Shown: positions 17,442-26,342 of the stretch, piece after piece
Position numbering within the stretch: position 1 is the first letter of the stretch
How the letters are laid out: every line of letters begins with the position of its first letter
Source of the DNA: an uncultured Collinsella sp.
GTDB taxonomy: Bacteria; Actinomycetota; Coriobacteriia; Coriobacteriales; Coriobacteriaceae
Length of the DNA: 64,000 bases
Direction: 5' to 3'
NCBI GenBank assembly: GCA_958429225.1
Contig: CAUAJB010000001.1
Span: 1-64,000, forward strand
Made by a program: the position numbers and the translations under genes
The notes under the pieces: model-generated
Database searches by the model: none
What the model saw: the letters and a program-made list of their open reading frames with translations, nothing else
What the model was told of the DNA's origin: nothing

Positions 17442-17870
17442 GTGGTTGCGCTCGCGCTGGACATAGGGGAGACCAGGATTGGCATCGCCGTCTCGAGCCG
17501 TGATGGCAAGATGGCGATGCCTGTCAAGGTGCTTCCGGCTGCCGAGGTCACCGGTATGGCCAAGACGTTCCGCTACCTGGTCGAGGACTATGAGCCCGAC
17601 ATCCTGGTTAGCGGACGTCCCTTGACCATGGCCGGTGAGCCCGGCCCCCAGGCCGAGCGCGTTGCCGCCGTGGCGCAAAAGATTGCCGACAAGCTCGATC
17701 TTCCACTGGAGTTTGAGGACGAACGTCTGTCTTCGCAAGAGGCCAAGCGTATCCTGCGCGAGCAGGGCCTCAACGAAAAGCAGATGAGGGGCAAGATCGA
17801 CATGATTGCCGCCAGCCTGTTTTTGCAGACGTGGCTCGATCGTAAAAACGAGGAGGTTTCGCATGCCTAG
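17442..17870 (+). CDS. ruvX: Holliday junction resolvase-like YqgF/RuvX
   Basis: A 142-residue RNase H-fold protein of the YqgF family, thought to act as a Holliday junction resolvase or in 16S rRNA 5' end processing. The conserved ALDIGETRIGIA motif (first catalytic Asp near residue 7), SGRP near residue 57, FEDERLS near residue 88 and KIDMIAA near residue 118 are all present. It starts with GTG at 17442 and overlaps mltG by 8 bp. The alaS-yqgF-mltG order is widespread and supports the call. Confidence 0.93.
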   Translation: MVALALDIGETRIGIAVSSRDGKMAMPVKVLPAAEVTGMAKTFRYLVEDYEPDILVSGRPLTMAGEPGPQAERVAAVAQKIADKLDLPLEFEDERLSSQEAKRILREQGLNEKQMRGKIDMIAASLFLQTWLDRKNEEVSHA

Positions 17871-19296
17871 CGCTTCCGATCCGCGCCAGCAGAATCGTAC
17901 ACGGCAGCCGGCGTCGCGCCCTGCTCAGCCTGGCCAGCGTCCGGCACAGCCGACGCAGCGCGCAGCTCAGCCTGCCGCGCGCTCGGTGCAGTCCTTCTCT
18001 CATTCGGCCCAACCTGTTCAACGGACGGGTCAGCAGCCTTCTGCTCGTTCTGTTCAGCATTCGGCTTCTCACGCGGCTCAGCAGCCCACTGCTCGTACGG
18101 CCCAGCCTGCAGGCGGTACCCGCTTTAAGCAGCAGGCACCTACCCAGCGAACTCAGGCCCCTCAATCGCATTCGCATCACACTCGCGGTTCGCATGGCGT
18201 TGCTCCGGCGACCCGCTCGAGCTACAACACGCATGCTCGTCGCGGTGCTCAAAAGAAGAGTGCTCCGGTTCCCATGATCATCGGCGTTGTGGTGGCGGTG
18301 CTTGCGCTTGCTGCGATCGCTTTCTTTGTCGTGCCGGCCGTCAAGGGCTTCTTCGCCGGTGGGGATACCAAGGTCACGGCTGGTCAGCAGGTTACGGTGA
18401 CCATTCCCGACGGTGCTTCGGGCGATACTATCGCCTCGATTCTCTCCGAGAACCATATCGTCGAAAATCCCAAGGATTACTATGCGGCGGTGAAAAAGCT
18501 CAACGCCGATATGTCGCTCAAGCCTGGCACCTATTCGTTTACCACGCTCATGGATGCGACCAAGGTTGTTCAGCAGCTCATGGAAGGTCCCAACGCGGGC
18601 TCCAATGCGCTGACTATCCCTGAGGGCCTAACGGTCGATCAAGTCGCCGACCGTGTGGCCCAGGCCTACGACGGCATCTCTAAGGAAGACTTCCTCAACC
18701 AGGCCAAGGCCTCCAACTACGTGGACGACTATAGCTTCCTTAAGGGCTCCGCCAACGACTCGCTTGAGGGTTTCTTGTTCCCCAAGACTTATTCGTTGGG
18801 CGATTCGCCGACGGCCGATGACGTGATTCGTGCTATGCTCGATCAGTTTAAGACCGAGTACAAGTCGCTTGACTTTGCGAGCTGCGAAGCCAAGATCAAG
18901 GAGCGCTATGGTGTGGAGATGTCCGACTACGACATCGTCAACTTGGCCTCTATCGTTGAGCGCGAGGGCCTCAACGCCGATCAACGTGCGCACGTGGCCT
19001 CGGTCTTCTACAACCGCCTTGCCGGCAAGCTCGACGGTCTGCGCTATCTCAACAGCGATGCGACCATGATGTATGTCACCGGTGGCGAGGTTACCGCCGA
19101 CGACCTGCAGAGCGATAGTCCGTATAACACCTATAAGCACGAGGGCCTGCCGCCCACGCCCATCTGCTCTCCGTCGCTCGAGGCGCTTAAGGCCACGCTT
19201 GAGCCGACCGACTCCGATGACCTGTATTTCTACATTACGCAGGACGAGGAGTACTTCTCGCAAACCTACGAAGAGCATCAACAGTCTTGGAATTAG
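17863..19296 (+). CDS. mltG: Endolytic murein transglycosylase MltG
   Basis: Membrane-anchored lytic transglycosylase that cuts nascent glycan strands. The 477-residue protein has an unusually long N-terminal cytoplasmic region (about residues 1-135) rich in Gln, Pro, Ala and Ser, one transmembrane segment (about 140-162), a LysM-like part and the YceG catalytic domain. The catalytic Glu lies in SIVEREG near residue 367, and the family FYNRL and SDATMMY elements follow. The disordered N-terminus is longer than in most homologues and may bind partners. ATG 17863 overlaps ruvX. Confidence 0.92.
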   Translation: MPSASDPRQQNRTRQPASRPAQPGQRPAQPTQRAAQPAARSVQSFSHSAQPVQRTGQQPSARSVQHSASHAAQQPTARTAQPAGGTRFKQQAPTQRTQAPQSHSHHTRGSHGVAPATRSSYNTHARRGAQKKSAPVPMIIGVVVAVLALAAIAFFVVPAVKGFFAGGDTKVTAGQQVTVTIPDGASGDTIASILSENHIVENPKDYYAAVKKLNADMSLKPGTYSFTTLMDATKVVQQLMEGPNAGSNALTIPEGLTVDQVADRVAQAYDGISKEDFLNQAKASNYVDDYSFLKGSANDSLEGFLFPKTYSLGDSPTADDVIRAMLDQFKTEYKSLDFASCEAKIKERYGVEMSDYDIVNLASIVEREGLNADQRAHVASVFYNRLAGKLDGLRYLNSDATMMYVTGGEVTADDLQSDSPYNTYKHEGLPPTPICSPSLEALKATLEPTDSDDLYFYITQDEEYFSQTYEEHQQSWN

Positions 19297-19297
19297 C

Positions 19298-19795
19298 ATG
19301 AGGATTTTTAGCCCCAAACGATACGTTGCCTCGGTCGATCGCATCGACCTTGATACCCTGTGGGCCGACGGCAAACGCGCCATTCTGCTCGATCGCGATA
19401 ACACCCTGGTGCCGCGCGACACCGAGCAGGTTCCCGCCGCGGTTTCCGCTTGGCTCGATGCCGCCCGCGCCAAAGGCTTTAAGCTGTGCATGGTGTCCAA
19501 CAACTGGCATCGCGACCAGGTCATGAGCTCTGCACGCGAGCTGGGACTCGAGGCCATCAGCCACGCCATGAAGCCGGCGCCGTTTGCCCTCAAGGCGGGT
19601 CTTAAGCGCCTCGGCGCCACAGCCGACGAGGCGGTGCTGATCGGTGATCAGCTCTACACTGATGTGTGGAGCGGCAATTTTGCCGGCGTCGATACTATCC
19701 TGGTTAAGCCGCAGGCAACCCAGGACCTGTGGTACACGCAGATCTTCCGTATCTTTGAGCGCCGGGCCCTGCGCGACCTTCCCTGCGAGGAATAG
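19298..19795 (+). CDS. YqeG-type HAD IIIA phosphatase
   Basis: A 165-residue HAD-superfamily phosphatase of the YqeG/PGP-phosphatase type. The nucleophile motif is LLDRDNTLV near residue 29 (first and third Asp), the Ser/Thr motif is VSNN near residue 64, and the last acidic motif is IGDQLYTDV near residue 116. It starts one base after the mltG stop and ends 8 bp before aroK, so it is part of the same transcript. The substrate is not known for most YqeG proteins; phosphatidylglycerophosphate is a possibility. Confidence 0.85.
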   Translation: MRIFSPKRYVASVDRIDLDTLWADGKRAILLDRDNTLVPRDTEQVPAAVSAWLDAARAKGFKLCMVSNNWHRDQVMSSARELGLEAISHAMKPAPFALKAGLKRLGATADEAVLIGDQLYTDVWSGNFAGVDTILVKPQATQDLWYTQIFRIFERRALRDLPCEE

Positions 19796-19803
19796 GTTTC
19801 GCC

Positions 19804-20337
19804 ATGTCTCAGCACATCAAACACGGCTGCGACCATATCTTCTTTATCGGCTTTTTGGGCGCGGGCAAGTCAACGCTTGCGCGCAACGTGGGCACCATGT
19901 TCAAGCGGCGTTTTATCGATACCGACCGTCTGGTCGTGCGCCGTTGCGGCAAGTCGGTAACCGAGATTTTTGAGACCGAGGGCGAGGATCGTTTTCGCGA
20001 GCTCGAGACCTCGGCGCTCCGTTCGCTCCAAAGCGAGCGCAGCCTGTTGGTTTCGTGCGGGGGCGGTATCGTCGAGACGCCGGTGAATATTGAGTTGATG
20101 CACGAAATGGGTACGTGTGTGTACCTCGAGGGCGACTTCGAGGATTCGATTCGCCAGATTCGTCGGTCCGACACGCGCCCCGATTTCCGCTCGCCCGAGC
20201 ATGCCGCGCGCCTGTTTGAGCATCGCCGTCCGCTGTATCGACAGGCCGCCGACCTTACCCTTGATATTCGCAACAAGTCCTTCGAGGACGTTTCCTACCT
20301 TTGTGCCGAGATGCTTTTGGAGCGTGGACTGCTATGA
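19804..20337 (+). CDS. aroK: Shikimate kinase
   Basis: Phosphorylates shikimate with ATP in aromatic amino acid synthesis. The 177-residue protein has a Walker A loop GFLGAGKST near residue 16, the DTDRLV substrate element near 39, RFRELE near 65 and the CGGGIV motif near 85, all typical of AroK. Length fits the family. It overlaps the following AroB-like gene by 4 bp (ATGA). That neighbour lacks AroB active-site residues, which makes the pathway role of this pair worth checking. Confidence 0.9.
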   Translation: MSQHIKHGCDHIFFIGFLGAGKSTLARNVGTMFKRRFIDTDRLVVRRCGKSVTEIFETEGEDRFRELETSALRSLQSERSLLVSCGGGIVETPVNIELMHEMGTCVYLEGDFEDSIRQIRRSDTRPDFRSPEHAARLFEHRRPLYRQAADLTLDIRNKSFEDVSYLCAEMLLERGLL

Positions 20338-21443
20338 TTCGCCGTCAACTGATCAATTTCCAAAACCGCAGCGTCGATGTCCGTGTCGGATTGGGTGCGT
20401 TCGATGAGCTTTCGCGCATGTTTGCCTCGGCCGTGGGCAAGCCTAAGCGCGCGATGGTGGTTTGGAACGACGCCACATCCGAGCGTTTTGGCGAGGTCGT
20501 CGAGCATGCGCTGGTCGACGCCGGCTTTGCCGTGTCGCTGCTCGTCTTCGAGGTTTCGCCTGCCGGCGCTACGCTGGCCGATGCCGATACCGTCTTTGGC
20601 GCCCTGTCGGCTAACGGCATTACCTGCGACGATTTGGTTGTCGCCGTTGGCGATGCCTCAACCTGCTCGGTTGTTAGCTGGTGCGCCAACCAGTGGTGCG
20701 GTCGCACCGAGTGCGCGCTGCTGCCGACGACGTTCGACGCCATGCTCACGGTCGCGACGACCATGAAGCCGCTCGTCGCCTCGTCGGCCAATGCGCTTCC
20801 CGCTATCGCGTTTCGTCCCGAACCGGGCTTGGTCGTGTGTGACCTCGACCTTGTTCGCGAGACGGACCCCGAGGACCTCAAGCTCGGCTTTGTGGTACTT
20901 GTTGGCACCATGCTTTCGAGCAGCAAGTCCCGCTGGAATCAGTTTATTGAGACCGTCCCCGAGATTCTCGCGGGCGAGGAGGTCGCACTCGTCAATGCCG
21001 TCCAATGGTCTCAGACTGCCCGCAAGGACGTGCTGACGGCCACGAACCCGAGCGCTCGCCATGCGCTCGATTTTGGCAAGACGGGGGAGCGCACCCTGCG
21101 CGCTTGCTTGGGCGATGCCGCTTCGCAGGTCCCTGCCTATCAGCTGTTATCCGAGGGCATGCGCTTTGAGGCGCGCCTAGCACATGATGCCTGCGATTTC
21201 GATATCGATTACGTCTTTGAGGTCGATGACTGCCTAGAGGACTTTGGTATCGAGGAACTTGCCTTCGATCTGGAGCCTGCCGCATATTTCGAGGAGTTCC
21301 GCAAGCAGCAGTTTGCACGCTCGAACCGCAGCATGTTGCCGCTGCCCGCGGCACTTGGCGCCATTCGCCTAACGAACGTTGAGGACGAGGTTCTTGAGCG
21401 CCATGCTCACGCCTACTTGGCTGCTCGCAAAGAACTTCTCTAA
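20334..21443 (+). CDS. 3-dehydroquinate synthase-like protein lacking active-site motifs
   Basis: A 369-residue protein with the AroB layout and its usual partner aroK, translationally coupled by a 4-bp overlap. The order of segments matches AroB (VVAVGD, LLPTTFDAML, VVCDLDLV, a helical C-terminal half). The defining residues are changed: the NAD loop GGGVxGD reads AVGDAST, DSSVGGKT is absent, AEVIKYG reads VVLVGTM, NxGHTxGHA reads DFGKTGERTL, and HGEAVAxGM is replaced near LLSEGMRFEA. All three zinc ligands and the main catalytic lysines are therefore missing. It is probably not a working dehydroquinate synthase; a regulatory or new enzymatic role is open. ATG 20334 is preferred. Confidence 0.7.
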   Translation: MIRRQLINFQNRSVDVRVGLGAFDELSRMFASAVGKPKRAMVVWNDATSERFGEVVEHALVDAGFAVSLLVFEVSPAGATLADADTVFGALSANGITCDDLVVAVGDASTCSVVSWCANQWCGRTECALLPTTFDAMLTVATTMKPLVASSANALPAIAFRPEPGLVVCDLDLVRETDPEDLKLGFVVLVGTMLSSSKSRWNQFIETVPEILAGEEVALVNAVQWSQTARKDVLTATNPSARHALDFGKTGERTLRACLGDAASQVPAYQLLSEGMRFEARLAHDACDFDIDYVFEVDDCLEDFGIEELAFDLEPAAYFEEFRKQQFARSNRSMLPLPAALGAIRLTNVEDEVLERHAHAYLAARKELL

Positions 21444-21575
21444 GATTTATTGACATCCATCGTCTTTCGTATCATGTTGAGGGGCGGGTTTCCAATCGGC
21501 TGTGGATCGCATGCGATTCCGTCGTTCGGTTGAGGCCCGTCCCGTCTTTATAGAGACAACAAGAAAGGAATCTGC

Positions 21576-22706
21576 ATGTCTGAGTTTGCTGCCGGTCCTG
21601 CCGGTCGTATCGAGCGCGTCCGTGCCCTGATGGCTGAGCGTGGCTACGACGCCATCGTGGTGCGCGACGAGGCCAACCTTCGTTGGCTTACGGGCGTGAA
21701 GGGCGTCTTCGACTACACCTTCGAGTTCCCGCATGCGGCGTTTATTACGGCCGATCAGTGCCTGTTTCACACCGACTCGCGCTACCTCAACAGCTTTGAG
21801 GAGAACACGCCCGCCGGCAGCCCCTGGGTTTACGACATGGACGAGGGCACCATCCCCGGCTGGGTCGCCGGCAAGATCGCGGCCAACAAGTGCCGCGTCT
21901 GCGCTGTCGAGGACGACATGCAGATTAACTTCTACCAGGGCATTCAGCGCGGCCTGGAAGACCGCTCCGTCGCCTGCATGCTGCCGCTGATGCACGACGA
22001 CATCCGCAAGATGCGCGCCATCAAGGATGCCGAGGAGATTGAACTCATGCGCCATGCGCAGTCGATCACCGATGCCGCCTTCCAGCACATGCTCGGCTTT
22101 ATTAAGCCCGGTATGACCGAGAAGCAGGTACGCAACGAGCTCGAGAACTTTATGTTCGCCAACGGTGCCGACAGCCTGGCCTTCGGTTCCATCGTCGCGA
22201 GCGGCCCCAACACCGCCAACCCGCATGCCGTCCCGAGCGACCGCGTGATCGAGAAGGGCGACTTTGTCCTGATGGACTACGGCGCGGGATACTGCGACTA
22301 CCGCTCCGACATGACTCGTACCGTCGTGATGGGCGAGCCCACCCAGGAGCAGCTCGACCTGTACGCGCTCGTGCGCCGTACGCACGAGGAGTGCGTCGCC
22401 GCCATCCATCCGGGCGTCGAGGGCAACGACATTTTCAAGCTCTCCAAGAAGATCATCGGCGATGCCGGCTATGGCGATTACTATAACCATGGCCTGGGCC
22501 ACGGTGTCGGTATCGACATCCACGAGCTGCCCAACTTCAACCGCAGCAAGAACACCATCGAGGTCGGCTCGGTTATCACCATGGAGCCCGGCGTCTACTT
22601 GCCCGGCGTGGGCGGCGTGCGCCTGGAGGACTACGGCGTGGTCACCGAGAACGGCTACGAGCCTTTCACCAAGACGTCGCATGACCTTCACGTCATCGAT
22701 TGCTAG
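21576..22706 (+). CDS. M24 family Xaa-Pro peptidase
   Basis: A 376-residue creatinase-fold metallopeptidase (PepP/PepQ type) that removes N-terminal residues next to proline. The N-terminal domain (about 1-130) precedes the catalytic domain. Five metal ligands are visible: Asp pair in DYGAGYCDYRSDMTRT near residues 235-246, His in GLGHGVGIDIHE near 309, Glu in TMEPGVY near 341 and Glu in VRLEDYG near 355. ATG 21576 follows AGAAAGGA. It lies just upstream of efp, an arrangement common in Gram-positives. Confidence 0.92.
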   Translation: MSEFAAGPAGRIERVRALMAERGYDAIVVRDEANLRWLTGVKGVFDYTFEFPHAAFITADQCLFHTDSRYLNSFEENTPAGSPWVYDMDEGTIPGWVAGKIAANKCRVCAVEDDMQINFYQGIQRGLEDRSVACMLPLMHDDIRKMRAIKDAEEIELMRHAQSITDAAFQHMLGFIKPGMTEKQVRNELENFMFANGADSLAFGSIVASGPNTANPHAVPSDRVIEKGDFVLMDYGAGYCDYRSDMTRTVVMGEPTQEQLDLYALVRRTHEECVAAIHPGVEGNDIFKLSKKIIGDAGYGDYYNHGLGHGVGIDIHELPNFNRSKNTIEVGSVITMEPGVYLPGVGGVRLEDYGVVTENGYEPFTKTSHDLHVIDC

Positions 22707-22802
22707 CCTATTTCGATAGATTTTTGGGGCGGGGCGTCCGGAGCAATTCGGGCGCCTCGCGTTCTCTTTTTATGCGCTCGCTGCAGGCGCCGTCTGCAAG
22801 TG

Positions 22803-22808
22803 TATAAT
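22803..22808 (+). promoter_or_regulatory. Candidate -10 box before efp
   Basis: A perfect TATAAT hexamer 58 bp upstream of the efp start. No matching -35 box at 16-18 bp stands out. Confidence 0.4.
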
Positions 22809-22865
22809 TTCGGTCGTATGTAATTTGGACGCTTGTGCGTTCTGCCCATAACAAGAAAGGTCACT

Positions 22866-23429
22866 ATGCCTACCATTTCTACCGCCGACTTCAAGAACGG
22901 CCTCGGTCTCCGTATTAAGGACAAGGTCTACACCATCGTCGAGTTCCAGCATGTTAAGCCGGGCAAGGGCGGCGCGTTTGTGCGCTACAAGACCCGCGAC
23001 ATCAAGAGCGGCCGCGTCGTCGAGAACACCTGCAACGCCGGTACCAAGTTCGAGAGCGTTATGCTCACCACCCGCGAGTTCCAGTACCTCTACAACGATG
23101 GCACCGACTACATCTTCATGGACAACGAGTCCTATGAGCAGGTTCCCGTTCCCGAGGACATGGTGGGCGAGAACTCCAAGTGGCTGCGCGAGAACGACAT
23201 CTGCCAGCTGCTCTTCGCCGACGATGAGCTCATGGGCGTGACCCCGCCGATGTTCATCGAGACCACCATCGTCCAGACCGACCCGGGCTTTAAGGGCGAC
23301 ACCGTCCAGGGTTCCACCAAGCCGGCCACGATCGACACCGGCGCTGTCATCCAGGTCCCCATGTACCTCAACGAGGGCGAGGTCATCAAGGTTGACACCC
23401 GCGACGGCAAGTTCGTCTCCCGCGTCTAG
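22866..23429 (+). CDS. efp: Elongation factor P
   Basis: Relieves ribosome stalling at polyproline stretches. The 187-residue protein has the three beta-barrel domains of EF-P, including HVKPGKGGAFVR near residue 30, whose tip residue Lys is the position modified in many species, and the C-terminal RDGKFVSRV. ATG 22866 follows AAGAAAGG. It appears to head a run of closely spaced genes: Asp23 protein, nusB, xseB, tlyA, nadK and recN. Confidence 0.97.
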   Translation: MPTISTADFKNGLGLRIKDKVYTIVEFQHVKPGKGGAFVRYKTRDIKSGRVVENTCNAGTKFESVMLTTREFQYLYNDGTDYIFMDNESYEQVPVPEDMVGENSKWLRENDICQLLFADDELMGVTPPMFIETTIVQTDPGFKGDTVQGSTKPATIDTGAVIQVPMYLNEGEVIKVDTRDGKFVSRV

Positions 23430-23453
23430 CAACCAACTCTTCTAGGAGGACTC

Positions 23454-23816
23454 ATGCCCCAGGAAATCAAGATTGACGGCATCGGCATTTCGCCCGATGT
23501 TCTGACCGCCATCGTCTCGCGCGCCGTGTCCGATGTCGAGGGCATCGCCTCCGTTGGCGTCAAGGACCTTGCCACCAACCTTGTCTCCATGATGCTCTCG
23601 TCCAAGGCCCCGGCTTCCGAGCCGGCGGTCGAGGCCGAGGTCGTCGGCGACAAGCTCGCACTCACCGTGCGTGTCGTGGTGTTCTTTGGCTATCCGTTCA
23701 AGAAACTCGCCGAGGCTGTTCGCGCCGCCGTGGTCGCCGCCATCGATGCCCAGGTGGGCGTTGAGGTCGAGCGTGTTGACGTTTGCATCGACGGCCTCGT
23801 TTTCCCCAAGGAGTAA
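23454..23816 (+). CDS. Asp23/Gls24 family protein
   Basis: A 120-residue Asp23/Gls24-type protein with the family pattern of a short conserved N-terminus (ISPDVLTAIVSRAVSDVEGIASV) and a hydrophobic middle. Members occur between efp and nusB in many Gram-positives and are associated with envelope stress; a molecular activity is not established. ATG 23454 follows TAGGAGGAC. It ends 4 bp before the TTG start of nusB. Confidence 0.88.
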   Translation: MPQEIKIDGIGISPDVLTAIVSRAVSDVEGIASVGVKDLATNLVSMMLSSKAPASEPAVEAEVVGDKLALTVRVVVFFGYPFKKLAEAVRAAVVAAIDAQVGVEVERVDVCIDGLVFPKE

Positions 23817-23819
23817 CCT

Positions 23820-24404
23820 TTGAGCCTTAAGGTTTATCGCGGGCGTACGCTTGCCCGCAGTCAGGCGCTGCAGCTGCTGTTCCAGGCCGAGGCCACGGAC
23901 AGCCCGCTCGAGCGCGTCCTCGAGGGTGATTTCCTGATCTCGAAGGGTCCCCTCGACCCCTATGCGTTGGAGCTGTGCCGCGGTGCCTACGAGCATATCG
24001 ACCGCATCGACTGCGCTCTGCGATCCGTTGCCAAGAACTGGGATCTTATGCGCATGCCCGGCGCCGACCGCAATCTGCTGCGTATCGCTGTTTACGAGAT
24101 GCGTTTCCTCACCGACGAGGAGGTCTCGGACGCCATCGTGATCAACGAGGCTGTCGAGCTTGCCAAGGCCTATGGCACCGACCAGTCCGCATCGTTCGTC
24201 AACGGCGTGCTGGGCAAGATCGCTCGCAGCGAGGAGCTGCCGGGCGAGGGCCTGTACCAGGAGCTGCTGGCCGAAGATCGCGCTCGCGAGGAGGCGCAGG
24301 CTGCCGAGGCTGCCGCCAAGGTTGCGGTTGCTCAGGCTGAGGCTGGCGTGCTGGCCGAGGATGCGGACGCCGCCGAGGCTGACATCGACTCCGTCGAGGA
24401 GTAG
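23820..24404 (+). CDS. nusB: Transcription antitermination factor NusB
   Basis: Helical RNA-binding protein that joins NusE/S10 on rRNA boxA to prevent premature termination. Residues 1-135 match NusB, with LARSQALQLLFQAE near residue 10 and ADRNLLRIAVYEM near 82, and a FVNGVLGKIA segment near 128. A further Ala/Glu-rich tail of about 50 residues is longer than usual. The start is TTG 23820, chosen because CAAGGAG lies 6 nt upstream and no ATG fits the conserved N-terminus. Confidence 0.93.
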   Translation: MSLKVYRGRTLARSQALQLLFQAEATDSPLERVLEGDFLISKGPLDPYALELCRGAYEHIDRIDCALRSVAKNWDLMRMPGADRNLLRIAVYEMRFLTDEEVSDAIVINEAVELAKAYGTDQSASFVNGVLGKIARSEELPGEGLYQELLAEDRAREEAQAAEAAAKVAVAQAEAGVLAEDADAAEADIDSVEE

Positions 24405-24406
24405 CC

Positions 24407-24646
24407 ATGCCAGAGGGTTCTGTCCGTAACTTTGATGAGATTTCGGACCGTCTGGATCAGATCATCGCTACCGTTCGCTCCAAGGATACCTCCTTGGAGC
24501 GTTCGCTCGATTTGTTTGACGAAGCGATTGAGCTGGGCTCCCGCGCGGTCGATATGGTCGACAAGTTTGAGTTGACGCCGCGTGAGGCCGACAAGCTCGA
24601 GCAGGAATACGATGAGGATGCGGCAAACGAATCCCAGGATAGCTAG
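24407..24646 (+). CDS. xseB: Exodeoxyribonuclease VII small subunit
   Basis: A 79-residue protein with the XseB pattern (FDEISDRLDQIIATV, then LERSLDLFDEAIELG), predicted as a helical hairpin that binds several copies to XseA. It lies 2 bp after nusB. The large subunit gene xseA is not in this window although it often precedes xseB. Confidence 0.9.
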   Translation: MPEGSVRNFDEISDRLDQIIATVRSKDTSLERSLDLFDEAIELGSRAVDMVDKFELTPREADKLEQEYDEDAANESQDS

Positions 24647-24672
24647 GCCGCATCTCCGGATACGAATGGTTG

Positions 24673-25485
24673 ATGGCATTCATGAAACGCGTGCGTCTTG
24701 ATGACGAACTGATTTCACAGGGCATCTGCGCCGATCGCGCGGATGCCCTTCGCACTCTTATGGCCGGCTTGGTCTCGAGTGGCGGTGAGCGCTTGACTTC
24801 GCCGGGCCTTAAGGTGATCCCGGGGCTGCCGCTGCATGTGAAGGGGCGCATTCCCTATGTTGGCCGCGGCGGTCTTAAGCTCGAAGGCGCGCTTGATGCG
24901 TTTGGCATCAATCCGACGGGCCTTGCCTGTCTGGATGTGGGCTGCTCTACCGGCGGCTTTACCGATTGTCTGCTCAAGCGCGGAGCAGCGACCGTTGTCT
25001 CGGTGGACGTGGGTCGCGCCCAGTTCGATTGGTCGTTGCGCCAGGACGATCGCGTGACGCTGCATGAGCGCACAAACGTGACGCAGCTGCCTGAGCTTGG
25101 CTATGCCGGCACTATCGACCTGGCTGTGTGTGATGTCTCGTTTACCAGCATCGCGAACATTATCGATGCGGTACTGGCGTGCCTGGCGCCTACGGGTGCA
25201 TTCTGCACGCTCGTAAAGCCGCAGTTTGAGGCTCCGGCGGCGCTGGTGGGCGAGGGCGGCATTGTGACCGATCCCGCCGTGCGCCGCGATACACTCGTGG
25301 CGGCGGTTGAACTCTTTGCTGCCAAGGGCCTGTTCCCGGTCGATGTGTGCGTGTCGCCCATTCATGGTGCCAAGGGCAACGTTGAGTTTTTCCTGTACGG
25401 CACGAGATTTGACCCCGGCGATCGCTCGCAAGACGAGCTGCAATCCCAGGTATCGGTTATGAGCGAGAAAGCTGCAACGCTATGA
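24673..25485 (+). CDS. tlyA: TlyA-family rRNA 2'-O-methyltransferase
   Basis: A 270-residue S-adenosylmethionine methyltransferase with an N-terminal S4 domain (about residues 4-65) and an FtsJ-like domain with the SAM motif DVGCSTGGFTDCLL near residue 97. TlyA proteins methylate riboses in 16S and 23S rRNA. The K-D-K-E-like set is suggested by GRGGLKLEGAL, CDVSFTS and LVKPQFEA. The start is uncertain: ATG 24673 is used, ATG 24682 opens the conserved RVRLDDELI and is equally possible; neither has a strong ribosome site. It overlaps nadK by 4 bp. Confidence 0.9.
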   Translation: MAFMKRVRLDDELISQGICADRADALRTLMAGLVSSGGERLTSPGLKVIPGLPLHVKGRIPYVGRGGLKLEGALDAFGINPTGLACLDVGCSTGGFTDCLLKRGAATVVSVDVGRAQFDWSLRQDDRVTLHERTNVTQLPELGYAGTIDLAVCDVSFTSIANIIDAVLACLAPTGAFCTLVKPQFEAPAALVGEGGIVTDPAVRRDTLVAAVELFAAKGLFPVDVCVSPIHGAKGNVEFFLYGTRFDPGDRSQDELQSQVSVMSEKAATL

Positions 25486-26342
25486 AGGTCTTTCTGGTTC
25501 CCAATTACTACAAGCAAGAGGCGGTCGAGAGCGGCCTGATGCTCGAGCTTTGGCTGACGCGCCAGGGCTATGAGGTCGCATGGGCTGCCGACCAGCGATC
25601 GAAGATTCAAAGCACGCCTGATATTGACGGCTCCGATCTGGTCATTACGCTCGGCGGCGACGGCACGTTGCTGCGCGCTGCCCGCATCCTCAACCATCGT
25701 GAGATTCCTATCCTCGGTCTTTCCTATGGTCACCTGGGTTTTTTAACTGCTGCGAGTCCCGAGGAGCGCGACATTCTGCAGGTCGTGAGCGACGCCCTGT
25801 CCGGCGAGCTGCATGTGAGCCGTCGCGCTACCATCGCCGCGGATATCGTGTCCGTGCGCGAAGATGGTACGAAGGATGTTGTGCGCACCTTCGCCCTCAA
25901 CGACATGGCGCTTACGCGCGGCCCCCTGTCCGATATGGTCGAGTTTGACATCACGGTGTCCGGTCACCATATCGACCGCCTACGCGGTGACGGTGTCGTC
26001 GTTTCGACGGCGACTGGTTCTACGGGTTACGCGCTCAGCGCCGGTGGCCCCATCGTGAGCCCTGACTATACGGGCATGGTCTGCGTACCCATTGCGCCGC
26101 ACACCATTCAAGCTCGCGCTTTCTTGACTTCGCCGAGCGATGTCGTCGAAATCTTTATGTCTGATGACCGTCCGAGCGTTCCGGCGATCGCTATCGATGG
26201 ACAGTTTATTACCTGCGACGGCACGGTCGAGAGCGTGGCCGTGCGCCGAGGCCCCGGCGATGTGCTGCTGCTCGACTACGGCCCCGAGAGTTTTTACAAC
26301 TCGGTGAGCCGCGTATTCTACGGAGTCCGCCATGATCGATGA
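25482..26342 (+). CDS. nadK: NAD kinase
   Basis: Phosphorylates NAD to NADP. The 286-residue protein carries the GGDGTLLRA motif near residue 58, the NE/D equivalent FALNDMALTR near 140, and the glycine-rich TATGSTGYALSAGGP near 176. Length fits. It overlaps tlyA by 4 bp and recN by 11 bp, the tlyA-nadK-recN order seen in many Firmicutes and Actinobacteria. Confidence 0.95.
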   Translation: MKVFLVPNYYKQEAVESGLMLELWLTRQGYEVAWAADQRSKIQSTPDIDGSDLVITLGGDGTLLRAARILNHREIPILGLSYGHLGFLTAASPEERDILQVVSDALSGELHVSRRATIAADIVSVREDGTKDVVRTFALNDMALTRGPLSDMVEFDITVSGHHIDRLRGDGVVVSTATGSTGYALSAGGPIVSPDYTGMVCVPIAPHTIQARAFLTSPSDVVEIFMSDDRPSVPAIAIDGQFITCDGTVESVAVRRGPGDVLLLDYGPESFYNSVSRVFYGVRHDR

